Shown: positions 8,457-16,567 of the stretch, piece after piece
Layout of the letters: every line of letters begins with the position of its first letter
Position numbering within the stretch: position 1 is the first letter of the stretch
Assembly (NCBI RefSeq): GCF_946221635.1
Contig: NZ_CAMIHB010000019.1
Span: forward strand, 9,299-73,298
Direction: 5' to 3'
Length of the DNA stretch: 64,000 bases
Source: an uncultured Rhodoferax sp.
GTDB taxonomy: Bacteria; Pseudomonadota; Gammaproteobacteria; Burkholderiales; Burkholderiaceae_C
Program-made: the position numbers and the translations under genes
The notes under the pieces: generated by a model
Told to the model about the DNA's origin: nothing
Seen by the model: only the letters and a program-made list of their open reading frames with translations
Databases searched by the model: none

Positions 8457-9452
8457 TCAACCGCCGGGGCTGGCGGTGCACAGGCCGGGCGCGGCCTGCC
8501 CGCGTTCCCAGCAGGGCGTGGCCTGTTGCGGGCCGGGCGTGGGAATTCCCTGCATATCGATCTGCACCGGTTGGGTGTCAAAGCCTTGCACGCCCTGGCG
8601 GTCCAGCCGCAGACGCAAGACCCAGGCACGGCGTTGCTGGTCGTTGTCGGTTTCCTTCATCACGAAATTACCCACGCTGTAGACAATGGGTTTGCCGCGG
8701 TACTGCTCGGTGTCCTGCGTGACATGCGGGTGCCCCCCGATCACGGCATCGGCGCCCGCGTCGATCATGGTGCGGGCCAGCGCGCGCTGGCGGGCATTGG
8801 CCACCGGCTCGTTCTCCCAGCCCCAGTGCATGACCGGAATCACCACATCGGCCCGGTAGCGGCTGCGGGCGGCGCGGATGTCTGCCACCACCTGCTCGTC
8901 CTCGCTCCAGGCCACGCCGGGTGCGTCAAAGTCGGCCTCGAAGCTGCGGGGCATGAACTCGTTGTAACCCAGCAGGGCAATGCGCAGGCCCTTGCGCTCC
9001 ACGATCAAAGGGGTGTGCGCCTCGGTCAGGTTGTGCCCACCCCCGAAGAATTGCAGGCCAGCCGCCGGCAGCAGCCCCAGCATCTCGGCAAACGCTTCGC
9101 GGCCGTAGTCCCCGGAATGGTTGTTGGCCAAGGCCATGGCATCAAAGTGGCGCTTGAGGAACGGCAGGGTGCGCGGATGGGCGCGGAAGGTGTAGTTCTT
9201 GTCCCCGGCCGATCCGGTCGTGGCCACCACACATTCCAGGTTGCCGATGCGGATGTCGGCGCTCCTGAAAAAAGGGGCAAATGCGGCAACCGGGTCTTCG
9301 CCGCGGGCGATCATGGCGCCGGCCGCGTCGTCCAGCACGATGTCGCCGGCAAACACCAGGGTCACGGATTCGGTGGCAGGCGCCGACGTCGCCGCGAGGG
9401 CGGCGCACAGACCCGCCGCTGCAACTAGAAGGCGCAGTGCGTGGCGAGTCAT
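8457..9452 (-). CDS. CapA-family (poly-gamma-glutamate synthesis type) phosphoesterase
   Basis: A 331-residue exported protein of the PGA_cap/metallophosphatase fold. It has an N-terminal signal peptide (MTRHALRLLVAAAGLCAALAA) and then the family motifs FAGDIVLDD, RIGNLECVV, ALANNHSGDYG, VIPVMHWGWE and IGGHPHVTQ. ATG at 9452 has GGAGGG upstream and overlaps the stop of the 9449 gene by four bases (ATGA), so the two are translationally coupled. In capsule clusters CapA helps anchor poly-gamma-glutamate, but no capB, capC or capD is present. A general cell-envelope phosphoesterase role is equally possible. Confidence 0.85.
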   Translation of the reverse strand: MTRHALRLLVAAAGLCAALAATSAPATESVTLVFAGDIVLDDAAGAMIARGEDPVAAFAPFFRSADIRIGNLECVVATTGSAGDKNYTFRAHPRTLPFLKRHFDAMALANNHSGDYGREAFAEMLGLLPAAGLQFFGGGHNLTEAHTPLIVERKGLRIALLGYNEFMPRSFEADFDAPGVAWSEDEQVVADIRAARSRYRADVVIPVMHWGWENEPVANARQRALARTMIDAGADAVIGGHPHVTQDTEQYRGKPIVYSVGNFVMKETDNDQQRRAWVLRLRLDRQGVQGFDTQPVQIDMQGIPTPGPQQATPCWERGQAAPGLCTASPGG

Positions 9453-9877
9453 GGCGTCCCTCCATGCAGTACACAGGTGTATTGCAGCTCCCGCTCCGCC
9501 GGGCCGGCGTACACCCTGTGCTGCCCTGTGAGCGGCAGGCCGCCTGGGGGGCTGGCGAAGGGCGGGTAGTAATTCACCTGCTGCACCAGCACGGGCTGGC
9601 GCCGGGTTTCCAGGTAGGCGTAGGTCTTGATGTAGTCCGGCAAGGCGCCGGTGCCCACCATGACGGCCTTGAAGCGAAAGCGCCCGCCCACGTCCACCGA
9701 TGGCACGGTGTAGGGGGCGTCCGTGGGTGTCACCTCCAGCATTTGGGTGGCACCGGCATAGGTCAGTGCGCAGGCGAGCCGGGGCGGGGTGCCGGCGTGC
9801 GCCACGCCGCAGGCGCACAGCGCCAGGAGCCAGGCAGCGGAGGAAAGGGGGGGCACAGTCATGTGCCCATTGTGCAT
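9449..9877 (-). CDS. Small secreted protein of unknown function
   Basis: Up to 142 residues, with a signal peptide (TVPPLSSAAWLLALCACGVAHA). The mature part is about 110 residues, rich in Tyr, Pro and Gly, with two cysteines (LACALTY, QYTCVL) that may form a disulfide. I do not recognise a family. ATG at 9877 and ATG at 9862 are both possible starts; neither has a clear ribosome-binding site. The ATGA overlap with the CapA-like gene suggests the two proteins work together in the periplasm or envelope. Confidence 0.65.
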   Translation of the reverse strand: MHNGHMTVPPLSSAAWLLALCACGVAHAGTPPRLACALTYAGATQMLEVTPTDAPYTVPSVDVGGRFRFKAVMVGTGALPDYIKTYAYLETRRQPVLVQQVNYYPPFASPPGGLPLTGQHRVYAGPAERELQYTCVLHGGTP

Positions 9878-9895
9878 GTGCGCCAGTGGCGTGGC

Positions 9896-10246
9896 TTAAC
9901 GGATTCCGCGGATGTAGCGGTGTGCCTCGCTCTCGCTGGCGCCGATGAGGGAGTCTGAGGCGCCCGGCAGGGGGGCGGGCTTGGTGTTGCCGCCGATCAC
10001 GCCGAACAGGCGCTCGCGAGCCGGGCGCTGGGGTGCGGGAGGCACCATGGCGAGTTCCAGCTTGGCGGCCCATTCGGCGAGGTCGGCGTGGCCGTCTTCG
10101 TCGGCAGCGGCGCGCGCAAAGCGCACGATCTCGGCGGCGTATTCGGTGTTGCAGGCCATCCACTCGGTGTCGGTCACGCGGCCGGTCTTGCGCCGCAGCA
10201 GCACATGCAGGTGGGCGGCAACCGCCAGCTTTTCACTGTTCAACAT
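9896..10246 (-). CDS. Conserved small cytoplasmic protein of unknown function
   Basis: A 116-residue protein beginning MLNSEKLAVAAHLHVLLRRKTGRVTD, with no signal peptide or membrane helix. The first 65 residues look helical and alanine-rich; the rest is proline-rich and basic. A strong AGGAGGAG lies 6 bases before ATG 10246. It follows amtB by 48 bases on the same strand, a slot often held by glnK, but it shows no PII T-loop or PII signature. Function unknown; co-transcription with amtB is inferred. Confidence 0.7.
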   Translation of the reverse strand: MLNSEKLAVAAHLHVLLRRKTGRVTDTEWMACNTEYAAEIVRFARAAADEDGHADLAEWAAKLELAMVPPAPQRPARERLFGVIGGNTKPAPLPGASDSLIGASESEAHRYIRGIR

Positions 10247-10294
10247 GCAACACTCCTCCTTTTGAAGGCCTTGGCCGGAGCAGCCCAGGCCGGA

Positions 10295-11749
10295 TCAACT
10301 TCCCAGATGCTCCCGGTGTTGGGAGACGTCCAGCCCGGTGAGTTCGGCGTTTTCGTCTACCCGCAGGCCCACAATCAGCTTGGTCAGCCACAGCAGCGCC
10401 CAGCTCACTACGCCGCTGTATAGCGCCACCACCGCCACGCCCAGGGCTTGGGTCGCCACACTGCCTGTGGTGCCCGAGATGGTCTTGCTGGCGAAGTAGC
10501 CCGTGAGCAGGGAGCCCACGATGCCGCCGATGCCGTGCACGCCAAACACATCCAGCGAGTCATCGGCATTGAGCATGCGCTTGAGCCCGGTGGCGCCCCA
10601 GTAGCAGGCCAGACCGGCCACGCCACCAAAGATGACTGCCGCACCCGGCGTCACAAAACCGGCCGCCGGCGTGATGGCCACCAGGCCCGCCACCAGACCC
10701 GAGCACAGGCCCAGCAGCGAGGGGCGACCGCGCATCACCCATTCACCCAGCATCCAGGCCATGGCGCCGGCCGAGGCGGCAATGTGGGTGACGGCCATGG
10801 CCAGGCCCGCGCGTCCGTCGGAGGCCACGGCCGAACCGGCGTTGAAACCAAACCAGCCCACCCACAGCAGGCCTGCGCCCACCATGGTCAGGCCCAGGTT
10901 GAAGGGTTCAAAGGGCTCGCGGCCATAGCCCTTGCGCGCACCCAGCATGTAGGCGCAGACCAGGCCCGAGACACCGGCATTGATGTGCACCACCGAGCCG
11001 CCCGCAAAGTCCAGCACCCCCAGTTGCACCAGCCAGCCGCCGGGCTCCCAGACCCAATGGGCAATGGGCGCGTACACCACCACCGACCACAGGCCGATGA
11101 ACCACAGCATCGCCGAGAAGCGCATGCGTTCCACAAAGGCGCCCACAATCAGTGCGCAGGTGATGATGGCGAAAGTCAGCTGGAACATGGCGTAGACCGA
11201 TTCAGGGATGTTCGGCGCCACATGGCTGACCGCGACCTGGCCTGCCTCCTTCATGTAGTTGAGGCCGCTGAACCAGAGCCGCTCGGTGCCACCCAGCCAG
11301 GTGTGGCCGGGGGTGAAGGCCAGCGAATAACCCACCGCAAACCACAGCAGGCTGACCAGGGCGGCAATGGCCACCACGCTGGCCATGGTGTTGATCACGC
11401 TCTTGCGCCGCACCATGCCACCATAGAACAGAGCAATGCCGGGCAGTGTCATCAGTAGCACCAGGGCCGTACTGGTCATCATCCAGGCCGTGTCGGCTGC
11501 ATTGAGGCTGTCTTGGGCTACGGGGCCGGGCTTGGTGAGCGGCACCGGTGCCGGTGGGGCTGCGGGGGCCGGTGCCGGCGCCGGCGCGGCGACCACCGCA
11601 GGTGCAGAGGCTTCCGCCGCGGGTGCGGCGACAGGAGCCGACGCGCTAACATCGGGGCTGGGTGCCGTCTGGGCCATGCCGGCCAGACTCCAGGTCAAAA
11701 CACAGGCGCCCAAGAAAGGCGCAACCCACTTCGTTCCGAATCGGTGCAT
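10295..11749 (-). CDS. amtB: Ammonium transporter AmtB with Ala/Pro-rich N-terminal linker
   Basis: AmtB is a trimeric inner-membrane channel for ammonia/ammonium. The 484-residue product has a signal peptide (about 1-27), then an unusual low-complexity Ala/Pro/Val linker (about 28-80), then eleven membrane helices starting ADTAWMMTSTALVLLMTLPGIALFYGGMVRRK. Conserved segments include FAGGSVVHINAG, GWFGFNAGSA and GVHGIGGIVGSLLTG, which carries the pore histidine. ATG at 11749 has AGAGGA upstream; a longer frame (to 11800) is less likely. No glnK gene adjoins it, so PII control would come from elsewhere. Confidence 0.93.
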   Translation of the reverse strand: MHRFGTKWVAPFLGACVLTWSLAGMAQTAPSPDVSASAPVAAPAAEASAPAVVAAPAPAPAPAAPPAPVPLTKPGPVAQDSLNAADTAWMMTSTALVLLMTLPGIALFYGGMVRRKSVINTMASVVAIAALVSLLWFAVGYSLAFTPGHTWLGGTERLWFSGLNYMKEAGQVAVSHVAPNIPESVYAMFQLTFAIITCALIVGAFVERMRFSAMLWFIGLWSVVVYAPIAHWVWEPGGWLVQLGVLDFAGGSVVHINAGVSGLVCAYMLGARKGYGREPFEPFNLGLTMVGAGLLWVGWFGFNAGSAVASDGRAGLAMAVTHIAASAGAMAWMLGEWVMRGRPSLLGLCSGLVAGLVAITPAAGFVTPGAAVIFGGVAGLACYWGATGLKRMLNADDSLDVFGVHGIGGIVGSLLTGYFASKTISGTTGSVATQALGVAVVALYSGVVSWALLWLTKLIVGLRVDENAELTGLDVSQHREHLGS

Positions 11750-11843
11750 CGTTTTCCTCTGTGCGGTCCAACAGAGGGGGCAAAGCATGAGCCGTGCCAA
11801 TCACGTCACGCCTTGTTACAAAGCCGACGTGTTGTCGGAAAGT

Positions 11844-12512
11844 TCAGGAGTAGGTCACCCAGTTGGCGTACTGCGCGTCGTCCAGGTGCGGCAGGGTGTT
11901 GTAGGTCACCAGCATGTGGCGCTTGGGGGTGTAGGCCAGCTCGGTGAGTGAGCTGTTGCGGATGCGCAGGTTCAGCTCGATGGTCGTCTCGGGCGTGGTG
12001 CCCAGGATGTGGCCCACCGCCGTGGAGATCGGTCCGCCGCTGCTCACCAGCAGCACATTGCCGGTGTGCGTCTTGCGCACATGGTCCAGTGCGCCGGTGA
12101 TGCCGCGTACAAAGTCGTCGTAGCTGGGCATGCCCTGCGGGCTGACCACGCCGTTCATCCACTGCGTGAGCCCGTCGCGCAACAGGCGGAAGTGGTGGCG
12201 GTACATCTCGGGCGTGTCGGGCTTGGCCAGCGGCCCCGGGTGGATGGCCTTGATGACGGCTTCGCTGTCGTATTCGTTGAGGCCGGGCCATTCCAGCGGC
12301 GTGTGCGTCAGCTCCGCGCCTTGGGCAATGCCCGCCCAGGTCTGCGCGTGGCGCCTGAGCGTGCCGGTGATCACCGCCTCAAACTGCAGCCCCTTGCCTG
12401 CCAGATACTCCCCCAGTCGCACGCTCTGCCGGTAGCCGAGTTCGCTGAGGTTGTCGTAGTCGGCCGCCCCAAACGAGGCCTGGCCGTGGCGGACGAGGTA
12501 GAGATTTCCCAT
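11844..12512 (-). CDS. Histidine phosphatase (phosphoglycerate-mutase-like) protein
   Basis: A 222-residue branch-1 histidine phosphatase. The catalytic motif is LVRHGQAS at residues 6-13, with TGTLRRHAQT as the second phosphate pocket, a Glu in GLNEYDSEAV, and LLVSSGGPIS in place of the usual SHG. It could act on a phospho-sugar or nucleotide, or be SixA-like; the substrate cannot be read from the sequence. It is separated from the LysE gene by 120 bases containing a copy of the dispersed repeat. Confidence 0.82.
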   Translation of the reverse strand: MGNLYLVRHGQASFGAADYDNLSELGYRQSVRLGEYLAGKGLQFEAVITGTLRRHAQTWAGIAQGAELTHTPLEWPGLNEYDSEAVIKAIHPGPLAKPDTPEMYRHHFRLLRDGLTQWMNGVVSPQGMPSYDDFVRGITGALDHVRKTHTGNVLLVSSGGPISTAVGHILGTTPETTIELNLRIRNSSLTELAYTPKRHMLVTYNTLPHLDDAQYANWVTYS

Positions 12513-12528
12513 GGAGAGGATTTAAGCC

Positions 12529-12591
12529 CAATCGGCACTTGGCGCTTGTTAAATGTGCGACAGCAGCTATGAAATTAGGAGCGACTTGCCG
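12529..12591 (+). repeat. Dispersed 55 bp repeat, copy D (intergenic)
   Basis: Diverged copy with TCGGCACTTGGCGCTTGTT, then TGTGCGACAGCAGCTATG, then TAGGAGC. It sits upstream of the phosphatase gene and downstream of the LysE gene. Confidence 0.65.
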
Positions 12592-12632
12592 GGTGTTTCT
12601 GAAAACCGGCAAGGCTGAGAAGGCTTCGGCTT

Positions 12633-13271
12633 TTAGGTCGCACTGCGCTGTTGCGTCAAAAGCTTGACCGCCAGAGCCCCCAGTACCAAGCCCATGACAT
12701 AGCGCTGTATGGCGAGCCACAGCCGATGCTTGGAGAACCAGCTGGCCATGGCTGCCGCCGAGAGCGTGACCATCAAATTGACGCTGGAGCCAATGAACAC
12801 TTGCGTGCTGCCCAGCAGCAGGCTTTGCGCCAGAACCGAGCCGGACGCCGGTGAAATGAACTGGGGTAAGACGGAGAGATAAAAGATGGCGACTTTCGGG
12901 TTTAGTACGCTGGTGAGCAAGCCCATGACAAACAACTTTCGGGGCGGCTCGGACGGCAGCTCTTTGGTTTCAAAGGGGGAGCGAGCGCCGGGGCGCATCG
13001 CTTGCCATGTTAGCCAGATCAAATAGAGCGCACCCGCGAACTTCAGCAGCTCGTATCCCATGGGCACGGCCATAAACAGGGCGGTAAGGCCGACGGAGGC
13101 ACACAGCATGTGCACCGAAAAACCAAGGACCACGCCAAACCACGACATCACACCCGCTCGGCGCCCCTGGCACAAAGAGCGCGAGATGAGGTAAATCATG
13201 TTGGGTCCGGGTGTCACCGCCATTAGCAGGGCGGCCGCAGCAAAGATCAGGAACTGTTGTGTGGAGATCAT
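12633..13271 (-). CDS. LysE/RhtB-family amino-acid exporter
   Basis: A 212-residue inner-membrane protein with six predicted helices. The family signature AVTPGPNMIYLISRSLCQGRRAG is in helix 1 and NPKVAIFYLSVLPQFI is in the middle. Homologues export amino acids or homoserine lactones by proton exchange. It is the last gene of the long minus-strand run that begins at 21245, 45 bases downstream of the threonine-dehydratase-like gene. Codon use is slightly less GC-biased than its neighbours, which may mean a later addition. Confidence 0.88.
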   Translation of the reverse strand: MISTQQFLIFAAAALLMAVTPGPNMIYLISRSLCQGRRAGVMSWFGVVLGFSVHMLCASVGLTALFMAVPMGYELLKFAGALYLIWLTWQAMRPGARSPFETKELPSEPPRKLFVMGLLTSVLNPKVAIFYLSVLPQFISPASGSVLAQSLLLGSTQVFIGSSVNLMVTLSAAAMASWFSKHRLWLAIQRYVMGLVLGALAVKLLTQQRSAT

Positions 13272-13316
13272 GGCGCGATGAAATGAGTGGGTGGTTCGGT
13301 TGTGTGTGAAAAGACG

Positions 13317-14288
13317 CTAGCCCTGCAGTACCTCGGCAAAGACCGCCGAATCCACATTCCCCCCGCACAAGGTAATCCCCACGGTCTGGCCGCGCAGGGT
13401 GTCGCGATCCTGCATGGCCGCCGCAAAGCTCGCGGCCCCTGCGCCTTCTGCGACGTTGTGGGTGCAGGCGAAGATCTGGCGCATGGCCTGGGCGACTTCG
13501 GCGTCGGTGACTTGGACGATGTGGTCGATCGCGCCGAGCAGGATGTGCAGGGCCTCGGGGTCGGCCACGCGGCAGGCCATGCCGTCGGCGAGCAGGGTGG
13601 TGACGGGGGCTTCGACCACTTTGCCGGCCTTGATGGAGTCGGCATAGGTGGTGGCGTGGGCGCTGACCACACCGACGATGCGAGCAGGGTGGCCCAGCGC
13701 TTTCTTGGCGGCCACGGCGCTACAGGCGCCGCTGCCCTGGCCGATGGGCACGTAAATCACGTCAATGTCGGGTGCGGCTTTCAGCAGTTCCCACCAGTAG
13801 GTGGCTACGCCGCGCAACAGGTCGGGGTGGAAGCTGGGCACCATGTGGGCGCCGCGCTCCTTGGCCAGGCCGATGGCGAACTCGCGGCTTTCCTGGAAAT
13901 CGCTGCCGTGCTCGATGAGGTTCACGCCCAGCGCGCGCATGGCGGCGTTCTTCTCCACCGAGTTGCCATGCGGGACCACAATGGTGCAGGGCACGCCGTG
14001 GGCGCGCGCCGCCCAGCCGATGCTCTGGCCGTGGTTGCCGCGCGTGGCGCTGACGACCTCGGCCGGCAGTGCGCCGCGTTGGGCGAGCTGCTCAAAGTAG
14101 GTCAGGCCACCACGGATCTTGAAGGCGCCCACGGGCGTGTGGTTCTCGTGCTTGACCCAGCAAGTGGTGCCCAGCAGGGCATTGAGCTGGCCCCAGTTGT
14201 ACTGGGGGGTGGCGGCGAATTCCCGGTACACCACCTGGGCGGCGGCTTCGATGTCGTGCAGGGTGGGGAGCAGGGCGTTGGCGGTCAT
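13317..14288 (-). CDS. Threonine dehydratase-like PLP enzyme (fold II)
   Basis: A 323-residue beta-family PLP enzyme related to threonine/serine dehydratase. Residue K57 in VGAFKIRGG is the Schiff-base lysine, SATRGNHGQSIG is the substrate loop, and PIGQGSGACSAV binds the PLP phosphate. There is no C-terminal ACT domain, so it is not the feedback-regulated biosynthetic IlvA and is more likely catabolic or a hydroxy-amino-acid lyase. Position in the run of exporters and an aminotransferase suggests it degrades an amino acid that its neighbours export. Gap to the upstream truncated exporter is 21 bases. Confidence 0.85.
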   Translation of the reverse strand: MTANALLPTLHDIEAAAQVVYREFAATPQYNWGQLNALLGTTCWVKHENHTPVGAFKIRGGLTYFEQLAQRGALPAEVVSATRGNHGQSIGWAARAHGVPCTIVVPHGNSVEKNAAMRALGVNLIEHGSDFQESREFAIGLAKERGAHMVPSFHPDLLRGVATYWWELLKAAPDIDVIYVPIGQGSGACSAVAAKKALGHPARIVGVVSAHATTYADSIKAGKVVEAPVTTLLADGMACRVADPEALHILLGAIDHIVQVTDAEVAQAMRQIFACTHNVAEGAGAASFAAAMQDRDTLRGQTVGITLCGGNVDSAVFAEVLQG

Positions 14289-14309
14289 GCGGTTTCCAGT
14301 CAGTCAGGG

Positions 14310-14729
14310 TCAGTGAGCGTGGGCGCTGCTGCGCAGCAGTTGCAGCCCGGCCAGGCCGAACACCGCGGCCAGCAGGCTTTCGAACCAGCGGCGCGACGCG
14401 GCGTAGAGGCGGCGCGCGCCGGGCGGCAGCGCCAGCGTGACGATGGCCAGCCAGGACAGGATGGCCTTGGGGTTGGTGAGGTGCATGGCGGTGCCGCGCA
14501 GGTAGAGCGCTCGGGCACTGACGTCTTTGCCGGCGGTGGTGGTGTTGGGCGGCGCATCGGCCTGGCAGGCCGAGCGTCCGGACTTGTAGGCCAGCCAGAG
14601 CGCAGGTCGGCGCCCGGCGTTCATGGCCATGCCCATGATGGCCATGTTGCTGGGGCCGGGGCTGGCGGTGTTGACGATGTAGGTGGCCCAGGCCAGGCCC
14701 AGGTGGGCGCTGAGCAGCGTGGTGTTCAT
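14310..14729 (-). pseudogene. LysE-family exporter with two in-frame internal deletions
   Basis: The 139-residue frame starts as a normal LysE protein (IVNTASPGPSNMAIMGMAMNAGRRPAL) but then jumps directly to WLAYKSGRSACQ, skipping what should be helices 2-3 (roughly 45 residues). A second jump falls between TLALPPGA and RRLYAASRRWFES, losing about 35-40 residues around helix 5. Full-length homologues are about 205-210 residues. Frame and ends are intact and it overlaps the PhzF stop by ATGA, so it would still be translated. A working six-helix exporter seems unlikely; a decaying gene is my preferred reading. Family assignment is firm, the deletion sizes are estimates from memory of the family. 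Confidence 0.75.
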
Positions 14730-15664
14730 AGCGCCACCCTGCCTTCAATGCAGGTGACCGAATCACCACCGACCCAGACCTGCCCCGTTTCATCCTGCTC
14801 GATGAAGACGCGTCCGGCGCGGCCGATGCAAGTGCCCTGCGCCGCCACGTAGCGGGGTGGCGCCAGTCCGTCGGCGATCAGCCACTGCGCCAGGCTGGCG
14901 TTGAAGCTGCCGGTGACCGGGTCTTCGGTGACGCCGATGTCGTCGGCGAAGAAACGCACCTCCACGCTGGGAGTGTCCGCGTCTGCCACGGCGGTGCCGG
15001 CTTCGGTGCTTCCAAAGGCGCGGGCCTCGCGATTGCTGCGTACTATCAAATCAGGAGCTGCAGGCGCACTATCCATGCCGGCTACGCCAATGCCGCGTGC
15101 CAAACCTTTGAGGGCTGCGTGGTCCGGGCGCAGGTCCAGCACGGTCTCCATGCTGTCGAGCAGCAGGCCCAGCCAGACCGGGCCGTTGTCCAGCCACTGC
15201 GCGGCGCGAATCTGGCCCGTCTGCACGCCCAGGCCCGCTGCCACGCGCGCCAGCAGGGCGGCATCGGGCGTGCTGCGTAGCAGTGGCGGCGCGGCAAAGG
15301 CCAGGCGGCTGCCATTGCGCTTGAGTTTGACCAGGCCCTTTTTGCACTCTTGCACGATGTGGCCTGCTGCCCGAGGCTGGCCCCCGGCTTCCAGCCAGGC
15401 GTGGCAGCTGCCCAGCGTGGGGTGGCCGGCAAAGGGCAGCTCGTCGACGGGCGTGAAGATGCGCACCTGGTAGTCCGCCCCCTGGGCCGCAGCGGCCGGG
15501 CTGGGGGGCAGCAGAAAGGTGGTCTCCGACAGATTGGTCCAGCGGGCAAAGGCCTGCATGGCCGCGTCGCTGAGGCCGCTGCCATCCATCACCACGCCCA
15601 GGGCATTGCCCAGGTAGGGGACGGCGGTGAAGACGTCGACTTGCCGGTAAGGGCGCTGGGGCAT
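14726..15664 (-). CDS. PhzF-family isomerase, paralogue 1
   Basis: A 312-residue PhzF/diaminopimelate-epimerase-fold protein. It has RQVDVFTAVPYLGNALGVV at the N-terminus, NLSETTFLLP carrying the probable catalytic Glu, FAGHPTLGSCHAWL, and TEDPVTGSFNASLAQWL. PhzF proper isomerises dihydro-hydroxyanthranilate in phenazine synthesis; no phenazine genes are here, so the substrate is unknown. ATG at 15664 has GGAG upstream. Residues near MDSAPAAPDLIVRS are encoded by a copy of the dispersed repeat and are missing from paralogue 2, so the repeat appears to have inserted into the gene without breaking the frame. Confidence 0.85.
   Translation of the reverse strand: MPQRPYRQVDVFTAVPYLGNALGVVMDGSGLSDAAMQAFARWTNLSETTFLLPPSPAAAAQGADYQVRIFTPVDELPFAGHPTLGSCHAWLEAGGQPRAAGHIVQECKKGLVKLKRNGSRLAFAAPPLLRSTPDAALLARVAAGLGVQTGQIRAAQWLDNGPVWLGLLLDSMETVLDLRPDHAALKGLARGIGVAGMDSAPAAPDLIVRSNREARAFGSTEAGTAVADADTPSVEVRFFADDIGVTEDPVTGSFNASLAQWLIADGLAPPRYVAAQGTCIGRAGRVFIEQDETGQVWVGGDSVTCIEGRVAL
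15031..15088 (-). repeat. Dispersed 55 bp repeat, copy C (inside PhzF paralogue 1)
   Basis: On the minus strand it reads GTAGCCGGCATGGATAG, then TGCGCCTGCAGCTCC, then TTTGATAG, aligning along its length with the family. It is in the opposite orientation to copies A and B and is translated as AGMDSAPAAPDLIV. Confidence 0.65.
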
Positions 15665-15684
15665 GGAGAAGTCTCCTGAAAAAG

Positions 15685-16536
15685 TCAGAGGGTGACACTG
15701 CCGCGGATGCAGGTGACGGTGTCGCCGCCGACCCAGACCTGGCCACTGCTGTCTTGCTCGATATGGATGCGGCCCTCGCGCTGGACGCAGGTGCCTTGTG
15801 CGACCACGTATTTCCTGGGCATGTATTCGTCCGCAATCAGCCATTGCGCCAGGCTGCCGTTGAGGCTGCCGCTCACCGGGTCTTCCTGGATGCCTTCCAT
15901 GGGGGCGAAGGCGCGGACTTCCATCTCGCCCCCTGCGCCGGGCATGGCGGCCACACCCACCTTGGCCCCCAGATGCTTGAGCGCGAGGTAGTCTGGCTGC
16001 AGCTGCAGCACGGTCTGGCGTTCATCGAGCAGGATGGTGAGCCAGTCGGACCCGTTGCCCAGTGTCTGCGCGGCCACAATCTGGGCCGCCTTGAGGCCCA
16101 ATGCCGCCGCCACCTGTGCCAGTAGTCCGGGGCTGGGGTTCTTGCGCTGCGAGGGCGGTGCGGCAAAGGCCAGTCGGCCACTATCGCGGCAGATTTGCAC
16201 CAGGCTGCCCTGGCATTCCTGCACGATGCGTTGGCGGTTCTTGGGTTGGCCGCCGGCTTCCAGCCAGGCATGGCAACTGCCCAGGGTGGGGTGGCCGGCA
16301 AACCCGAGCTCCACCTCGGGCGTGAAGATGCGCACCTGGTAGTCCGCCCCCCGCGCCGCCGCTTCGGGCGTGGGTGGAAGCACGAAGGTGGTCTCGCTCA
16401 GGTTCGTCCATCGCGCGAAGGCCTGCATCGCCGCCGTGTCCAGTCCCGCCGCATCCAGCACCACGGCCAGAGGGTTGCCCAGGTAAGGCTGGGCGGTGAA
16501 GACGTCGATTTGGGCGAAGGGGCGTTGCTGGGGCAC
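15685..16536 (-). CDS. PhzF-family isomerase, paralogue 2
   Basis: A 283-residue paralogue of the next gene, beginning (V/M)PQQRPFAQIDVFTAQPYLGNPLAVV. It carries the same motifs: NLSETTFVLP, FAGHPTLGSCHAWLEAGGQP and EDPVSGSLNGSLAQWL. The two align without gaps apart from the repeat-derived stretch, so they are a tandem duplication that has since diverged. I chose the GTG at 16536 because it aligns with the MPQRPY start of paralogue 1 and has AAGG upstream; no better in-frame ATG exists. It follows the GST gene by 31 bases. Substrate unknown. Confidence 0.83.
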   Translation of the reverse strand: MPQQRPFAQIDVFTAQPYLGNPLAVVLDAAGLDTAAMQAFARWTNLSETTFVLPPTPEAAARGADYQVRIFTPEVELGFAGHPTLGSCHAWLEAGGQPKNRQRIVQECQGSLVQICRDSGRLAFAAPPSQRKNPSPGLLAQVAAALGLKAAQIVAAQTLGNGSDWLTILLDERQTVLQLQPDYLALKHLGAKVGVAAMPGAGGEMEVRAFAPMEGIQEDPVSGSLNGSLAQWLIADEYMPRKYVVAQGTCVQREGRIHIEQDSSGQVWVGGDTVTCIRGSVTL

Positions 16537-16567
16537 GAGAAGCCTTTCTGTGGTGAGGGAGATGGAG

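Noticed and set aside
8457..9877. A capsule (poly-gamma-glutamate) locus
   Set aside because: Only a CapA-like protein is present; capB, capC and capD are absent, so capsule synthesis is not supported.
9896..10246. GlnK/PII protein next to amtB
   Set aside because: The small downstream gene has no PII signature, T-loop tyrosine region or matching fold pattern.
14726..16536. Phenazine biosynthesis from the two PhzF genes
   Set aside because: No other phz genes occur nearby, and PhzF-like proteins are widespread with other or unknown roles.
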